The notes: generated by a model from the letters alone, not told the origin. A DNA stretch of 64,000 nucleotides from Aminobacter aminovorans (GCF_900445235.1 NZ_UFSM01000001.1:4913501-4977500); one strand, 5' to 3'. Positions 24,425 to 34,882 are shown, counted from the first letter of the stretch. Numbers and translations are program-made.

Positions 24425-24778
24425 ATGGACTGGAAGTATCTTCTGACCAGCTTCGATGGTCGCATCAACCGGGCCAAGTTCTGGGCCGGCATCGGCGTGA
24501 TGATCGTCGTCAGTATCGTTGCCAACCTGCTCGACATGATGCTCGGTCTCGACATCGGCGATTCAGGCGCCGGCGTCATCTCGATCATCGTCAGCATCGG
24601 CATGATCTATTTCGCGCTGGCAATCTATGCCAAACGCTGGCATGACCGCGACAAGTCGGGCTGGTGGAGCCTGATTGCACTCGTGCCCGTCATCGGCGCC
24701 ATCTGGATCCTGGTCGAACTCGGCATCCTCGAAGGCACCAGGGGCGCCAACCAATTCGGACCGGACCCACTTGCCTGA
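24425..24778 (+). CDS. DUF805 small membrane protein, first copy
   Basis: A 117-residue protein of the DUF805 family (YhaH/YhaI-like): an N-terminal LLTSFDGRINRAKFWAG motif, three to four membrane helices, the KRWHDRDKSGWW loop and the terminal GTRGANQFGPDP. The function of the family is unknown. GGAGGGG precedes the ATG. Its stop overlaps the start of a second DUF805 gene by eight bases, so the two are probably made together. It lies between dapD and dapE. Confidence 0.87.
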   Translation: MDWKYLLTSFDGRINRAKFWAGIGVMIVVSIVANLLDMMLGLDIGDSGAGVISIIVSIGMIYFALAIYAKRWHDRDKSGWWSLIALVPVIGAIWILVELGILEGTRGANQFGPDPLA

Positions 24779-25142
24779 CAAATCCCAGCTCTTCTGGTTG
24801 TTCTTTCGCTTCTCGGGCCGCGTCAACCGCGCGGCCTATCTGCTTGGCTTCCTGTTCATGCTGGTGGTGATGTCGTTCCCGCTCTACCAGTCCATGCGCG
24901 TGCACCCTGACAGCGGCGCCGCACAGATGTGGTCACTGCTGTTCGGCGCAACCTTCCTGACCTTCCTGTGGGCGCATATCGCCTTCAGCGTCAAACGCCT
25001 GCACGACTTCGACAAGCCCGGCCTGTTTGCAGTTGCTCTGTTCATTCCGGTGGTCTCGATCTTCGCCTTCATCGCGCTGTGCTTCTTCCCCGGCACGCCG
25101 GGTCCGAACCAGTTCGGCGACCACACGAACGCGCCGAAGTAG
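24771..25142 (+). CDS. DUF805 small membrane protein, second copy
   Basis: This 123-residue paralogue of the preceding gene has the same landmarks: FFRFSGRVNRAAYLLGF, KRLHDFDKPGLFA and GTPGPNQFGDH. It starts at TTG 24771 inside the end of the first copy; no ATG is suitably placed. Tandem DUF805 genes may form a hetero-oligomeric membrane protein, but nothing is established. Confidence 0.83.
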   Translation: MPDKSQLFWLFFRFSGRVNRAAYLLGFLFMLVVMSFPLYQSMRVHPDSGAAQMWSLLFGATFLTFLWAHIAFSVKRLHDFDKPGLFAVALFIPVVSIFAFIALCFFPGTPGPNQFGDHTNAPK

Positions 25143-25165
25143 TCTGGGGCAAGGGTTCGGGTGCG

Positions 25166-25864
25166 ATGTCCTACAGAACGCTCGACCCCGCCAAGATCAT
25201 CGCAACCGCCGAGAGGCTGAGCCAGCGCGTCACGGAGCGTTTTCCCGATGCTGGCCCCGCCCGTGTCAGCCAGGAACTGGTGCGCCTGGCTCGCGATCTC
25301 GCCGCTTCGGCAAAGGCGCTGGAACAGCCGATCTGGTGGCTGCGTGTCCTCATCGGCCTCGCCATCGCATCGGGCGCCGGCATCTTCCTGTTCATCGGCA
25401 CGATCCTGTCGTTCGACCGCATCTCGACCGGCGCCTTCGATTTCGTGCAAGGCATCGAGGCCTCGCTCAACACGCTGATCCTCGCCGGGCTCGGTTTCCT
25501 CGCGCTGATCCGCGCAGAGGAGCATATCAAGCGCAAGCGGACGTTCAGGCAGTTGCATGGGCTGCGCTCGCTGATCCATGTCATCGACATGCACCAGTTG
25601 ACCAAGGACCCGGCAACACTGTCTGAAAGTTTCAGCCCAACCCCGCATTCGCCGGCGCGCATAACCAACTCCGCCGACCTCGCGCGTTATCTCGACTATT
25701 GCTCCGAAATGCTGTCGCTGACCGGCAAGCTGGCCGCCCTGTTCGCGCAATCGGTCAATGACGACGTCGTGATGAAGGCGGTCAACGACATCGAGGACCT
25801 CGGCTCAAACCTTTCGCGCAAGATCTGGCAGAAGATCACGATGATCGAAACGGCCCGGCGCTAG
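25166..25864 (+). CDS. Membrane protein of unknown function
   Basis: I do not recognise the family. The 232 residues comprise an amphipathic N-terminal helix region (DPAKIIATAERLSQRV), two adjoining membrane helices around residues 65-90 and 95-120, and a long helical cytoplasmic tail rich in charged residues. ATG 25166 has only a weak GGG upstream. The gene follows the DUF805 pair by 23 bases and is probably in the same transcript. Its stop overlaps the convergent panE-like gene by four bases. Confidence 0.7.
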   Translation: MSYRTLDPAKIIATAERLSQRVTERFPDAGPARVSQELVRLARDLAASAKALEQPIWWLRVLIGLAIASGAGIFLFIGTILSFDRISTGAFDFVQGIEASLNTLILAGLGFLALIRAEEHIKRKRTFRQLHGLRSLIHVIDMHQLTKDPATLSESFSPTPHSPARITNSADLARYLDYCSEMLSLTGKLAALFAQSVNDDVVMKAVNDIEDLGSNLSRKIWQKITMIETARR

Positions 25865-26880
25865 TTGGCCGCGACCTGTTCCGGCGGCAGCCTTGGCGAA
25901 CCCTTGCCCCTGGTTTCCGCGTCGTGGATCAGGGCGACGATCCTCTCGGTCAGCGGGGCCGGCGTGCCCGCCTTGCGCGCCAACCCAAGGACCACGCCCT
26001 GCAGCGCACCGATCTCCGTCTTCCGCCGCCTTTCGAGATCCTCCCACATCGACGACCTCGCCATTGGGTCAATGGCCAGCATGCGCCTTGCCAGGCGCAG
26101 GAACAGCCAATCCGGCAGGCGCAGCACAGTGGGCAGCAGCGCAGGCGGCACGGCCGCTACCTTCGCCGGTGCGATGCCCTTCGCCTTCATCGCTGCCAGC
26201 GCCTCGTCGATCTGAGTGGCGAGGATACGGCGCCATCTGGCGTCCGCCAGTTGTGCTGCCAGGGGCAATCCCGACAAGGCCACAAGCGCGTTGTTGAGGT
26301 TCATCAAAAGCTTGCCCCACTGGACGGCCGGCATGTCGGCGTGGGTGACGACCGCAAAGCCCGCAACGTCGAGCAGCTTGCGCAAGCCCTCGTCCCCGGC
26401 CTCGATCAGCACAGTGCCGGCGCTGGCGCGGTGGACGTGAAACGGCATTTCACCTTCGGCCGACTGGACGACGTTGAACGGCACCATGCCAGCGACAACC
26501 CGGCGTCGGCCGAGCACCGCCCGGAGCCGGTCAACATTGTCGATGCCGTTCTGCAGGCTGACGACGACAGCACTTTCCGGCGCATGCCGGGCGACAAGCT
26601 CGGCCATTGCGGCGGTATCGCCGCTCTTCACCGCAACCAGCACGACATCGGCGTGCGATAGCACCGAGGGGTCGACTGCGAGCGGGATTGCACCATCGCC
26701 TAGCAGGCGATCAAAGCCATCGATGTCGCTGACCCGCAGGCCGCCGGCATTGATCGCGTCAGCGACGCGAGGCCGAGCCAACAGGGTCACGTCGCGCCCG
26801 GCCAGCGCCAGGCACGCCCCGGCGTGGCAACCAATGCTGCCGGCGCCTGCAATGACGATAGATTGGTGGTCCTTGGCCAT
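25861..26880 (-). CDS. 2-dehydropantoate 2-reductase family protein (ApbA/PanE)
   Basis: The 339 residues show an N-terminal Rossmann fold (IVIAGAGSIGCHAGACLA, VVLVAVKSGDTAAM, VSLQNGIDN) and a C-terminal helical ketopantoate-reductase domain with the catalytic lysine in WGKLLMNLNNAL. The reaction would be NADPH-dependent reduction of ketopantoate to pantoate for coenzyme A. Paralogues act on other 2-oxo acids, so panE is not assigned. ATG 26880 follows GGGAGGGCC; a frame to 26970 is longer but has no site. Confidence 0.86.
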   Translation of the reverse strand: MAKDHQSIVIAGAGSIGCHAGACLALAGRDVTLLARPRVADAINAGGLRVSDIDGFDRLLGDGAIPLAVDPSVLSHADVVLVAVKSGDTAAMAELVARHAPESAVVVSLQNGIDNVDRLRAVLGRRRVVAGMVPFNVVQSAEGEMPFHVHRASAGTVLIEAGDEGLRKLLDVAGFAVVTHADMPAVQWGKLLMNLNNALVALSGLPLAAQLADARWRRILATQIDEALAAMKAKGIAPAKVAAVPPALLPTVLRLPDWLFLRLARRMLAIDPMARSSMWEDLERRRKTEIGALQGVVLGLARKAGTPAPLTERIVALIHDAETRGKGSPRLPPEQVAAN

Positions 26881-26982
26881 AGGCCCTCCCCCAGCCCACT
26901 TTAAGCAGCGGCAGCCCCCGCCTGACAATGCCTGCGCGCTCCAGAACATGGCATCGTCCAGCGTCGACATGCGCCGAGCGCC

Positions 26983-28770
26983 TCAGGCAGACTTTCTGAT
27001 CTTGCTTGCGGCGATGGTCCGGTCGCGGCCGCCGGCTTTCGCTTCCAGCAGGGCGGCGTCGGCGCGCGTCACAAGTGTCTCGACCGAACCGCCCGTAGGC
27101 GAAGCCGCCACGCCTACGGATATGGAGACCGCGCCGAGAACCTGGCCGGCATGGGAGAGTGCGACGCTGCCGATCTTGTCGCGCAGCAAGTCGGCAAGCG
27201 CCACGGCGTCCGCCTCGCCAAACGACGGCAGAAGTGCCGTAAACTCTTCGCCACCGAAGCGGAAGGCATCGCCGGAAGACGCGCAGGCTTCGCGCAGGGA
27301 CTGGCCGACGAATTGCATGACGAGATCGCCCGCATCGTGTCCGAACTGGTCGTTGAAGCGCTTGAAATGGTCGATGTCGATCATCAGGCAGGCGAGCGGC
27401 TCGTCCCTGCGGTCTCGGGCGTGCCGCCGCAGCGTCTCGTCGAGGAACCGACGGTTGAACAGGCCGGTCAGCGGATCGCTCACGGCAAGGGCGGTCAGCT
27501 TCTCCTGCAATTGCAGATTGGCAATGGCGAGGCCGACATTCTCGGCGATCAGTTCGAGATAAAGCCGCGGCCCTGCCGGCTCAAGCGCGCCATCTTCGCG
27601 CTCTTCAAGATAGAGCAGCCCGATCATGTCGCCTTGGGCGGTGAGCGGAACACAGAGCGTCGCCACCCCTGGCGGATCTACATGCTGACACGGAACGTCA
27701 GCGCCATTGACGCCACTGTGATGCGAGCGTCCGCGCCGCAGGCCCCAGCATGCGGTGGCTGGGAACTCCGACGCGGAATGTTCCGGATCGAGCCACAGGC
27801 CGGCGCGTGCCAGCGCTGTCTTGCCTTCATTGAGGACATAAAGGCCGCCGGCAAGCTCAGGGAAAATCTGGGGCGCAAAGCGCACGATCACATCAGTCAG
27901 TTCCACCTGGTCACGGCATGCCTGCACGCGGTGCATCATCTGGAGGATGAGGTCTTTCATATGCTGGTCGGCAAGCCGTTCGGCGTCGAGCTTTTCGCGC
28001 TCGATCAGATTTGTACGGAAGCCCTCGATCGCGTCGCTCATCTCGCCGATTTCGTCGGCCCGACGATGGATCGGGAGCTCGACGCTGTAATCCTGCCTGG
28101 CCAGCCGGCTGACGATCCCGGTCATGTGGCGCAGCGGCGTCGCCACCCGTCGACTGAGAACGAAATAGAGCACCGCCAGAAACAGCGCCCCTGTGGTCGC
28201 CAGCATGATCTTGGCGACAAGGCTCCACCAGTTGCTGCGCTCGCGAGCCGCATCCAGTGTTGCAGTCGTGCGCACGGCGGTCAGGTCGCGAAAATGGGCG
28301 ACCGTCTGGAGCAGCGCGTTCTGGACCCTTTCGTGCTCGGCGCCGAAGAGGGCCTCCTGTGCGGCCGCCTTGTTGCCATTCTGGTACGCTTCGATGGCCG
28401 CGGCTTCGATCTTGTCCAATTCCTCCGCCTGGCCATCGATCGCCTGTATCGCCGCCACCTCCGCCGGCGCTGGATCGCGTGCCGCCAGTTCCGACGTGAC
28501 AGCCTCCAACCGCCGTTCCGCAATCTCGCGCGCGCGGAATGCCTGGAGATGACGTTCCTCGCCACGCATCACGTAAAGCCTCGCCTCGTCGCTGCGGACT
28601 TCAGCGCCAAGGGCGAGTTCTTCGGCCAGTGTGTCGAGTGTCAGATGTTCTTCGGCCGCGGCACGCTCCTGGAGGGCGCTGTTGGACGACAGCATGAACG
28701 AAACGCCGGAAAGCGCCGTCAGGACGACAGTGATGCCGTAGGCCCAATGGGTGATCGTGGCGATTCTCAT
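26983..28770 (-). CDS. Diguanylate cyclase with periplasmic sensor, HAMP and GAF-like domains
   Basis: A 595-residue receptor. A membrane helix (residues 8-30) and a helical periplasmic domain of about 150 residues (CHASE3-like) come first, then a second helix (about 183-202) and HAMP ([20 protein letters not shown]). A GAF-like domain around 265-420 contains [20 protein letters not shown]. The GGDEF domain at the end has [28 protein letters not shown] and GGEEF. The I-site position reads SSGD instead of RxxD, so product inhibition is probably lost. ATG 28770 is chosen by domain layout; its ribosome site is weak. Confidence 0.9.
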   Translation of the reverse strand: MRIATITHWAYGITVVLTALSGVSFMLSSNSALQERAAAEEHLTLDTLAEELALGAEVRSDEARLYVMRGEERHLQAFRAREIAERRLEAVTSELAARDPAPAEVAAIQAIDGQAEELDKIEAAAIEAYQNGNKAAAQEALFGAEHERVQNALLQTVAHFRDLTAVRTTATLDAARERSNWWSLVAKIMLATTGALFLAVLYFVLSRRVATPLRHMTGIVSRLARQDYSVELPIHRRADEIGEMSDAIEGFRTNLIEREKLDAERLADQHMKDLILQMMHRVQACRDQVELTDVIVRFAPQIFPELAGGLYVLNEGKTALARAGLWLDPEHSASEFPATACWGLRRGRSHHSGVNGADVPCQHVDPPGVATLCVPLTAQGDMIGLLYLEEREDGALEPAGPRLYLELIAENVGLAIANLQLQEKLTALAVSDPLTGLFNRRFLDETLRRHARDRRDEPLACLMIDIDHFKRFNDQFGHDAGDLVMQFVGQSLREACASSGDAFRFGGEEFTALLPSFGEADAVALADLLRDKIGSVALSHAGQVLGAVSISVGVAASPTGGSVETLVTRADAALLEAKAGGRDRTIAASKIRKSA

Positions 28771-28980
28771 GCCAAGACAATAGCCGTCGCTGATTGCAGG
28801 AGACTTAAGGACAGGCTTAAAATCGCTGTTGACGTCGGCCGCTGCTACCGCGGTACCGCACCTTGGCCGTCCTGCAGGGCGGCTCGAATTCACGTCACGC
28901 TTTTGCGAAGCTGGAGGCCGACGTCGCTGGTACAATCGACCGTCGTGACAGGAACCGGCGATTCGATTATCGCTGTCGCC

Positions 28981-30168
28981 ATGAAGCTGCCTACAGATCC
29001 CGCCGAGAACCTCGCCGCCCTCATCCGCTGCCCGTCGGTTACGCCAGCCGAGGGCGGTGCGCTGACGGCACTTGAGACCATGCTGAAGCCGCTTGGCTTC
29101 GCTGTCGACCGCCCGACCTTTTCCGAGGACGGCACGCCTGACGTCGAGAACCTCTACGCGCGCCGCTCGGGCAATGGACCGCATCTGATGTTTGCCGGCC
29201 ATACCGATGTGGTACCCGTCGGCGACGAGGCGGCGTGGAAGCACCCGCCGTTTTCGGCCGCGATCGACAATGGCGAGATGTATGGCCGCGGCGCGGTCGA
29301 CATGAAGGGCGGCATCGCCTGCTTCATCGCCGCGGTTGCCCGCCACGTTGAAACCCATGGCGGCCCCAGGGGTTCAGTCTCGCTGCTGATCACCGGCGAC
29401 GAGGAAGGCCCTTCGATCAACGGCACGGTCAAGCTGCTCGAATGGGCGGCCTCGCGCGGCGAAAAATGGGATGCCTCGCTGGTCGGCGAACCGACAAACC
29501 CCGACGCGCTGGGCGACATGATCAAGATCGGCCGCCGCGGCTCACTGTCGGCCACCATCAACGTCAATGGCAGGCAGGGCCATGCCGCCTACCCGCATCT
29601 CGCCGACAATCCGGTGCGCGGGCTGATGACGCTGGTCGACGCGCTGCTCAATCCCGTCTTCGACAAGGGCACCAAGGATTTCCAGCCTTCGAACCTGGAG
29701 GTCACCACCTTCGACGTCGGCAACCCGGCGACGAACGTCATTCCGGCCAGGGCGACCGCCACCTTCAACATCCGCTTCAACGAAACCTGGACGGCCGAGA
29801 CGCTGCAGGCCGAGATCCACAACCGACTGGACAAGGCGAGCGGGCGCAAGAAGTACCGCAAGGGGCGCAAGGAGCCGATCGAATTCGAGCTGGTCTGGCG
29901 CGACCGGCCGAGCCACGTTTTCCTGACCCGCAACGACAAGCTGATCGACGCTCTTGCCGGATCGATCAAGCGCGTCACCGGACGCAAGCCCAAGCTGTCG
30001 ACGACGGGAGGCACCTCAGACGCACGATTCATCAAGGACTACTGCCCGGTCGTCGAGTTCGGGCTTGTCGGCAAGACGATGCATATGGTCGATGAGCGTG
30101 TGCCGCTTGCCGAGCTCGAACAGCTGACACAGGTCTACCAGCAGTTCCTCGCAGACTGGTTCGGATGA
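28981..30168 (+). CDS. dapE: Succinyl-diaminopimelate desuccinylase
   Basis: A zinc M20 peptidase-type enzyme that removes succinate from N-succinyl-LL-diaminopimelate. The 395 residues carry the first metal motif [21 protein letters not shown], the catalytic glutamates in [16 protein letters not shown] and the [11 protein letters not shown] motif near the end. [22 protein letters not shown] begins the dimerisation domain. ATG 28981 is in the only frame covering the core. It works with dapD, dapC and dapF; only dapD is in this window. A membrane protein gene follows 11 bases later. Confidence 0.96.
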   Translation: MKLPTDPAENLAALIRCPSVTPAEGGALTALETMLKPLGFAVDRPTFSEDGTPDVENLYARRSGNGPHLMFAGHTDVVPVGDEAAWKHPPFSAAIDNGEMYGRGAVDMKGGIACFIAAVARHVETHGGPRGSVSLLITGDEEGPSINGTVKLLEWAASRGEKWDASLVGEPTNPDALGDMIKIGRRGSLSATINVNGRQGHAAYPHLADNPVRGLMTLVDALLNPVFDKGTKDFQPSNLEVTTFDVGNPATNVIPARATATFNIRFNETWTAETLQAEIHNRLDKASGRKKYRKGRKEPIEFELVWRDRPSHVFLTRNDKLIDALAGSIKRVTGRKPKLSTTGGTSDARFIKDYCPVVEFGLVGKTMHMVDERVPLAELEQLTQVYQQFLADWFG

Positions 30169-30178
30169 CGAAAAACTG

Positions 30179-30775
30179 ATGCTGACAAGCAATGAAATCG
30201 AGCAGAACCTGGCGGGTGCCTGGCGGCTGATGCTGGGCAAAGCCGACGGCCTGCGCCTGCTCGACCTCAGCGCCGACGGCTTCTGGAATTCATTCTTTGC
30301 CATTCTGGTGGCGGTACCGGCACTCGTTGTCGGCTGGGCAGGCGTGTCAAACGACGTCGCGCTGGAGACGGCGACCTTCGCCGGACGCTTTGGCATCGTC
30401 GTGCGGCTCGCCATGGTCGATATCGGCGCCTGGGTCTTGCCGCTGATTGCGCTTGCGCTTGTGGCGCCGCGCGTCGGCATCGGGGACCGCTTCGTCCATT
30501 ATGTCGTCGCCAGCAACTGGACGTCGGCGATCATCGCCTGGCTGATGTTGCCGGCGGCCCTCACCCGCATGCTGTTGCCGGCAGCTGAGAACGTCACGAT
30601 GCTGTTGTCGCTGGCTGTTTTCGCCCTGTCCATGGCGTTCACCTGGCGCATGACCAATGCCACAATCGGCAAGGGTGCGGCGATCGGATCGGCCGTCTTC
30701 ACCGGCATGTTCTTCGTTTCGCTGCTGGTGCTGTTTTCGCTTCAAGCCCTGCTCGGGATCACATTGCCGGCCTGA
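30179..30775 (+). CDS. Membrane protein of unknown function, downstream of dapE
   Basis: I recognise no family. The 198 residues begin with a soluble helix (LTSNEIEQNLAGAWRLMLGK) and contain about five membrane helices. It is probably co-transcribed with dapE (10-base gap). No catalytic motif is visible. Its position after dapE hints at a conserved rhizobial neighbour, but a role in lysine or wall synthesis is only inference. Confidence 0.72.
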   Translation: MLTSNEIEQNLAGAWRLMLGKADGLRLLDLSADGFWNSFFAILVAVPALVVGWAGVSNDVALETATFAGRFGIVVRLAMVDIGAWVLPLIALALVAPRVGIGDRFVHYVVASNWTSAIIAWLMLPAALTRMLLPAAENVTMLLSLAVFALSMAFTWRMTNATIGKGAAIGSAVFTGMFFVSLLVLFSLQALLGITLPA

Positions 30776-30791
30776 CCCGCCGCCATGGAGC

Positions 30792-31958
30792 TCAACGCCA
30801 GGCAGCCGCAGCTGCGCCCAGCATCAGCACCGCCGCAACGATGGACGAGGCGGCGAAGCCGTAGCTGGCATAGAGCGGACCGAAGGCGGTGGTGCCGACC
30901 GACACGGCGAGATAGGTCACCGCGCTGTTCAGCCCCATGATGGTGCCACGCCTGCCAGGGTCGAGCATCGACAGGCGCATGACCAGCACGTTCAGCCCGA
31001 AATGGTTGCCCAGCCCCCACAAGGCCATGGTGGCGATCAGCACGGCAAAATTGCCTGCAACGGCTGATATCAGCACATAGATGGCCGCCACGCCGAGATA
31101 GGCGATCGGCATGACGCGCCGGGCACCGAGCCGGTCGACGATGCCGTCGAGCAGTGCTGCGGCACCGAAACCGATGCCGTAGGAAATAGCGGCCAGGCCG
31201 TTGGCGCTGACCGGCCGGCCGAGCGCCTGGTGCAAATGGTCGCCGAGATAGCCATAGACGCCGTAGAACGCCGTCATGAAGGCACCGCAGGCAATCAGCA
31301 GCGGCACGATTCCAGGCGTTGCCAGCGCCCCCAGCGGTGCGGGCGCGACACCTCCGGCAGGCTTGTCGTCCGCAGACATCGCTGAAATCGCCAGAAGCGC
31401 GATGGCCGCGAGCAGTGCCACTGCTGCAAATACCGCGCGCCAGTGAACGAGGTCGGCGAGCACCGCCGACAGAGACACGCCTGCTACCATCGACAGCGTC
31501 CAGCCAGTCAGCACGACGCCAATGGTCCCGCTCTCGCGGCCCGGAGGCGCTACTGCAGCGGCGCTGGCATAGATCGCCGGCAGTGCAATGCCAGCGGCAA
31601 TGCCGGCGATCAATTGTGCTGCGACCAGCACGATGACCTGAGGTGCAGCAGCACTCGCCACAAGGGCTACGGCCAGCAGCGCCAGCGCGCATTGCAGCAT
31701 GCGCTTGGCGCCGAAGCGGTCGATGTAGCGGGCAAGGAACAGGGCACTCGCCGCGGTGCCCAATCCGAATGCCGACGCCGCCGTCATGACCGTGGGCACG
31801 GAACTGCCGAAGCCAACCGCTACCTCGGGCGCGATCGGTCCGAGGACCAGCGAATTGGAGCCGATGACGGCAATGCAGCCCGTCAGCAGATAGGCGGCCC
31901 TGGGGATGCGGGCCACGGGTTCGGCTAGGGCAGGTAACAATTGATCAGAGTTCGACAT
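30792..31958 (-). CDS. MFS transporter (12-helix, DHA1-like)
   Basis: The 388-residue protein has 12 hydrophobic helices with motif A degenerate in ARYIDRFGAKRML and the second-half counterpart GIVDRLGARRVMP. LTGWTLSMVAGVSL is a motif-C-like stretch. It probably exports a small molecule. It is divergent from an AsnC-type regulator with only 48 bases between starts, so regulation by that protein is likely. Confidence 0.86.
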   Translation of the reverse strand: MSNSDQLLPALAEPVARIPRAAYLLTGCIAVIGSNSLVLGPIAPEVAVGFGSSVPTVMTAASAFGLGTAASALFLARYIDRFGAKRMLQCALALLAVALVASAAAPQVIVLVAAQLIAGIAAGIALPAIYASAAAVAPPGRESGTIGVVLTGWTLSMVAGVSLSAVLADLVHWRAVFAAVALLAAIALLAISAMSADDKPAGGVAPAPLGALATPGIVPLLIACGAFMTAFYGVYGYLGDHLHQALGRPVSANGLAAISYGIGFGAAALLDGIVDRLGARRVMPIAYLGVAAIYVLISAVAGNFAVLIATMALWGLGNHFGLNVLVMRLSMLDPGRRGTIMGLNSAVTYLAVSVGTTAFGPLYASYGFAASSIVAAVLMLGAAAAAWR

Positions 31959-32006
31959 GAGCGCATATTCGCCGAATGATGTTCAGCTTCAACGGAGAAT
32001 TTCCCG

Positions 32007-32546
32007 ATGGATGAAGAAACAGACACCGTTCGGCAGAACCGTTTGCCGGAGCGCACGGTCGACGCGGCCGACCGAAGGCTGTTAGGCGTCCTGGTCGAGG
32101 ACGCGACAGTCTCCTACGCCGAGTTGGGCGAAAAAGCCGGCCTGTCGGCGCCGGCAGCACACGAACGGGTCAAGCGCATGCGCCGGTCAGGCGCCATCCG
32201 CCAGACCGTGGCGATGCCAGATCCCAAGGCGATGGGCAAGCCCTTGCTGGCCTTCGTCCATGTCGACACGAGGGGCTGGGGCAAGACACCCGAACTGATG
32301 GCCGTTTCGTCGTTTCCCGAGGTCGAGGAGATACACACCGTTGCCGGCGACGCCTGCCTGCTGCTCAAGGTGCGGACCGAGGACACGCGCGCGCTCGAAG
32401 GGCTTCTTGCGCGCCTCTACGACACGCCGGGCGTAACTTCGACACGCAGCTATGTCGTGCTGTCGACCTATCTGGAACGGCCAGTGCAGCCTGGCATCAC
32501 CCAAGACTGGCCGGCGCCCAAGCACATGGCGCAGCCGCTGTATTAG
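32007..32546 (+). CDS. Lrp/AsnC family transcriptional regulator
   Basis: A 179-residue regulator: the N-terminal winged helix with AADRRLLGVLVEDATVSYAELG and LSAPAAHERVKRMR, followed by the RAM ligand domain (VHVDTRGWGKTPELM, VAGDACLLLKVRTEDTRALE). GGAGAA precedes ATG 32007. It is divergent from the MFS gene, and a local amino-acid-linked efflux switch is the simplest reading. It ends three bases before the convergent truA stop. Confidence 0.9.
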   Translation: MDEETDTVRQNRLPERTVDAADRRLLGVLVEDATVSYAELGEKAGLSAPAAHERVKRMRRSGAIRQTVAMPDPKAMGKPLLAFVHVDTRGWGKTPELMAVSSFPEVEEIHTVAGDACLLLKVRTEDTRALEGLLARLYDTPGVTSTRSYVVLSTYLERPVQPGITQDWPAPKHMAQPLY

Positions 32547-32549
32547 GAG

Positions 32550-33302
32550 CTAGGTCACCGGGTAGTCGACGCCGCTGAGATACAGCCCATCGGGCGGCGC
32601 CACCTGACCGCAGGCGGCCCGATTGCGCGCCTCGAGTGCTGCCTTGAGATCGTCGGCTGTCCATCCGCCTTCGCCGACCCGTTTCAGGCTGCCGACCATC
32701 GAGCGGACCTGGTTGTGCAGGAACGAGCGCGCTGACGTCCTGACCTCGATCACGTCGTCAATACGCGCCACGTCGAGTTGGGCGAGCGTCCGCAGCGGAC
32801 TGTTGGCCTGGCACTGGGTAGAGCGGAAGGTGGTGAAATCATGTCGGCCAAGCAAAAGCTTGGCGGCGGCCGCCATCGCCTCGTGGTCGAGCCGCTTGGG
32901 CACCCACCAGACCTTGCCGCGGTCGAGTGCTGCCGGCGCACGGCGGTTGAGGATGCGGTATATGTAGTGCCGGCCCGTGGCGGAGAAGCGGGCGTCGAAT
33001 TCATCCGGCACCTGCCGCGCGGCGAGAATGGCAACGGTTTCGCCGGCCATCTGCAGATGTGCGTTGACGGCGTCGCGCACCTTGTCGTCGGCCCACGCCT
33101 TGGTCAGGTCGGCATGGGCAACCTGCGCGGTGGCATGCACGCCGGCATCGGTGCGACCAGCGCCACGCAACGAGATTTCGTCGCCCGAAAATTTCAGAAT
33201 CGCCTGCTCGATCGCCGCCTGCACGGTATGCAGGCCGGCTTGCCGCTGCCACCCGGCATAGGCACGACCGTCATATTCGAGATCGAGGCGATAGCGCGGC
33301 AT
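32550..33302 (-). CDS. truA: tRNA pseudouridine(38-40) synthase TruA
   Basis: It isomerises uridines 38-40 in the tRNA anticodon arm. The 250-residue protein opens with [25 protein letters not shown] sequence. It has the catalytic Asp in [24 protein letters not shown] and [11 protein letters not shown] near the end. A longer open frame through the upstream GNAT gene is not used; ATG 33302 starts at the family N-terminus. It is the last gene of the run def-fmt-GNAT-truA on the minus strand, although def may have its own transcript. Confidence 0.95.
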   Translation of the reverse strand: MPRYRLDLEYDGRAYAGWQRQAGLHTVQAAIEQAILKFSGDEISLRGAGRTDAGVHATAQVAHADLTKAWADDKVRDAVNAHLQMAGETVAILAARQVPDEFDARFSATGRHYIYRILNRRAPAALDRGKVWWVPKRLDHEAMAAAAKLLLGRHDFTTFRSTQCQANSPLRTLAQLDVARIDDVIEVRTSARSFLHNQVRSMVGSLKRVGEGGWTADDLKAALEARNRAACGQVAPPDGLYLSGVDYPVT

Positions 33303-33324
33303 ATGCTGTGAAAACGCCGGCCGC

Positions 33325-33834
33325 TTACGCGGCCAGAGCCGTACCGAAGGCCGAGGCGTAGACCAGCTTGCCGGTCTCGGGCGCATCGCCCCAGGCCAGT
33401 GCCTGGAGTGCGTCGCACTGGTAGTCGCTTTCGAACCCTGCTGCGCGGTCGTGGCTATAGCCGAAACGGCCGTAATAGGCCGGATCGCCAAGCACCACCG
33501 CCAGCGTCTCGCCGGCGTCCTTGAGCCGGATATGGGCTTCGCGGACCAGCGCGCCACCGATGCCGGTGCCGTGGAAATCGGGCTCGACTGCCAGCGGAGC
33601 GAGTGCGACCGCCGGAACCGTCTTGCCGCCGTTCTGGATGTAAAGCCTGGAAAACAGGATGTGGCCAACCACATCGCCGTCCTCTTCGGCCACCAGTTCG
33701 ACGACCGCGTCGCCTTCGGCAACCAGCGCATCGACGAGACCGGCCTCGGCCTGCTGCCCGAAGGCGTGTTCTTCTACGAGGCGGATCGCCTCGCGGTCGC
33801 GGGGCGTAGCCGCCCGAATCGACATCATGCTCAT
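33325..33834 (-). CDS. GNAT family N-acetyltransferase (YhbS-like)
   Basis: The 169 residues form one acetyl-CoA-dependent acyltransferase domain. The acetyl-CoA loop shows as [20 protein letters not shown] (VxPxxxGxGxG type) and a later segment as [14 protein letters not shown], the YhbS-type signature. The substrate is unknown. Its ATG overlaps the fmt stop (ATGA), so it is translated with fmt. Confidence 0.86.
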   Translation of the reverse strand: MSMMSIRAATPRDREAIRLVEEHAFGQQAEAGLVDALVAEGDAVVELVAEEDGDVVGHILFSRLYIQNGGKTVPAVALAPLAVEPDFHGTGIGGALVREAHIRLKDAGETLAVVLGDPAYYGRFGYSHDRAAGFESDYQCDALQALAWGDAPETGKLVYASAFGTALAA

Positions 33835-34766
33835 GACAACTTCATTCCTTTTTCGATCTTGGCACCGCGCAGGAACTCATCCGCGGTGACGGGTTTACCT
33901 CCCGCCCTTTGTACCTCGACCAGCCTGACGGCAGCTTCGCCGCAGGCAATCTCCAACCGGTCGTCGAGAACCGTTCCCGGCTCTCCCTGTCCGGCGGCGC
34001 GTTGCGAGCGCAACAGCTTCAAGCGCTCGGTTCGTCCGCCGATTTCGATTTCGCACCATGCGCCGGGGAAGGGCGATAGGCCGCGGATATTGTTGTCGAC
34101 CGCCGTCGCCGGGAAGGTCCAATCGATCCGCGTCTCCGCTTTATCGATTTTTTTGGCGTAGGTCACGCCTTCCGATCGCTGCGGCATTGTTTCCAGCCTG
34201 CCTGCTTCGAGCTCGGCCAGCGCCTCGACCATCAGCAAAGCCCCCACCACCATCAGACGGTCGTGCAGCTCGCCAGCCGTCATGTCGGGTCCAATCGCGA
34301 CTTTTTCAAGTCGCGCCACCGGCCCGGTGTCCAATCCCTCTTCCATCTGCATGACCATCATGCCAGTCTCCGTGTCGCCCGCCATGATGGCGCGCTGGAT
34401 AGGAGCCGCCCCGCGCCAACGCGGAAGAAGCGAGGCATGGCCGTTATAACAGCCCAGTCGCGTGCCTTCGAGAATGGGTTTCGGCAGCAGCAGGCCATAG
34501 GCGACGACGACGGCGACATCGGCCTCGAGGCCGGCGAAGGCGACCTGCTCGGCCTCGCCTTTCAGCGACAGCGGCGTGCGTATCTCGATGCCCAGCCGCT
34601 CGGCCTCGCGCTGCACCGGCGACGGCGTCAGCTCAAGCCCGCGACGGCCGGCAGCGCGCGGCGGCTGCGAATAGACGGCAACGACCTCGTGGCCGGCCTC
34701 TGATATTGCGCGTAGCGTCGGCACGGAAAAATCCGGCGTACCCATAAAGATGACACGAAGGCTCAT
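33831..34766 (-). CDS. fmt: Methionyl-tRNA formyltransferase
   Basis: It formylates initiator Met-tRNA with 10-formyltetrahydrofolate. The 311 residues show the opening [15 protein letters not shown], the catalytic [22 protein letters not shown] (with Asn/His active-site residues), DTGPV and, in the C-terminal tRNA-binding domain, [12 protein letters not shown]. In the family the segment is usually N-[IVL]-H-A-S-L-L-P; here it reads [12 protein letters not shown] 34766 is chosen by homology. def lies 116 bases upstream on the same strand, the classical pair. Confidence 0.95.
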   Translation of the reverse strand: MSLRVIFMGTPDFSVPTLRAISEAGHEVVAVYSQPPRAAGRRGLELTPSPVQREAERLGIEIRTPLSLKGEAEQVAFAGLEADVAVVVAYGLLLPKPILEGTRLGCYNGHASLLPRWRGAAPIQRAIMAGDTETGMMVMQMEEGLDTGPVARLEKVAIGPDMTAGELHDRLMVVGALLMVEALAELEAGRLETMPQRSEGVTYAKKIDKAETRIDWTFPATAVDNNIRGLSPFPGAWCEIEIGGRTERLKLLRSQRAAGQGEPGTVLDDRLEIACGEAAVRLVEVQRAGGKPVTADEFLRGAKIEKGMKLS

Positions 34767-34882
34767 TCTGCCAGGCAATCCCGCACAGCCCCGGGCGGCG
34801 TCGGCCGACCGTTCAGGCCATCGCTTCAAAAGGGTTTACAAGCTTCAGGTCAAGCCCGTCGAAGTTGCTGGCCAGCCAAGCC

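Noticed and set aside
27151..28980. 600-codon extension of the dapE frame upstream into the GGDEF gene
   Set aside because: The dapE core begins at ATG 28981; the extension is antisense to a real cyclase gene.
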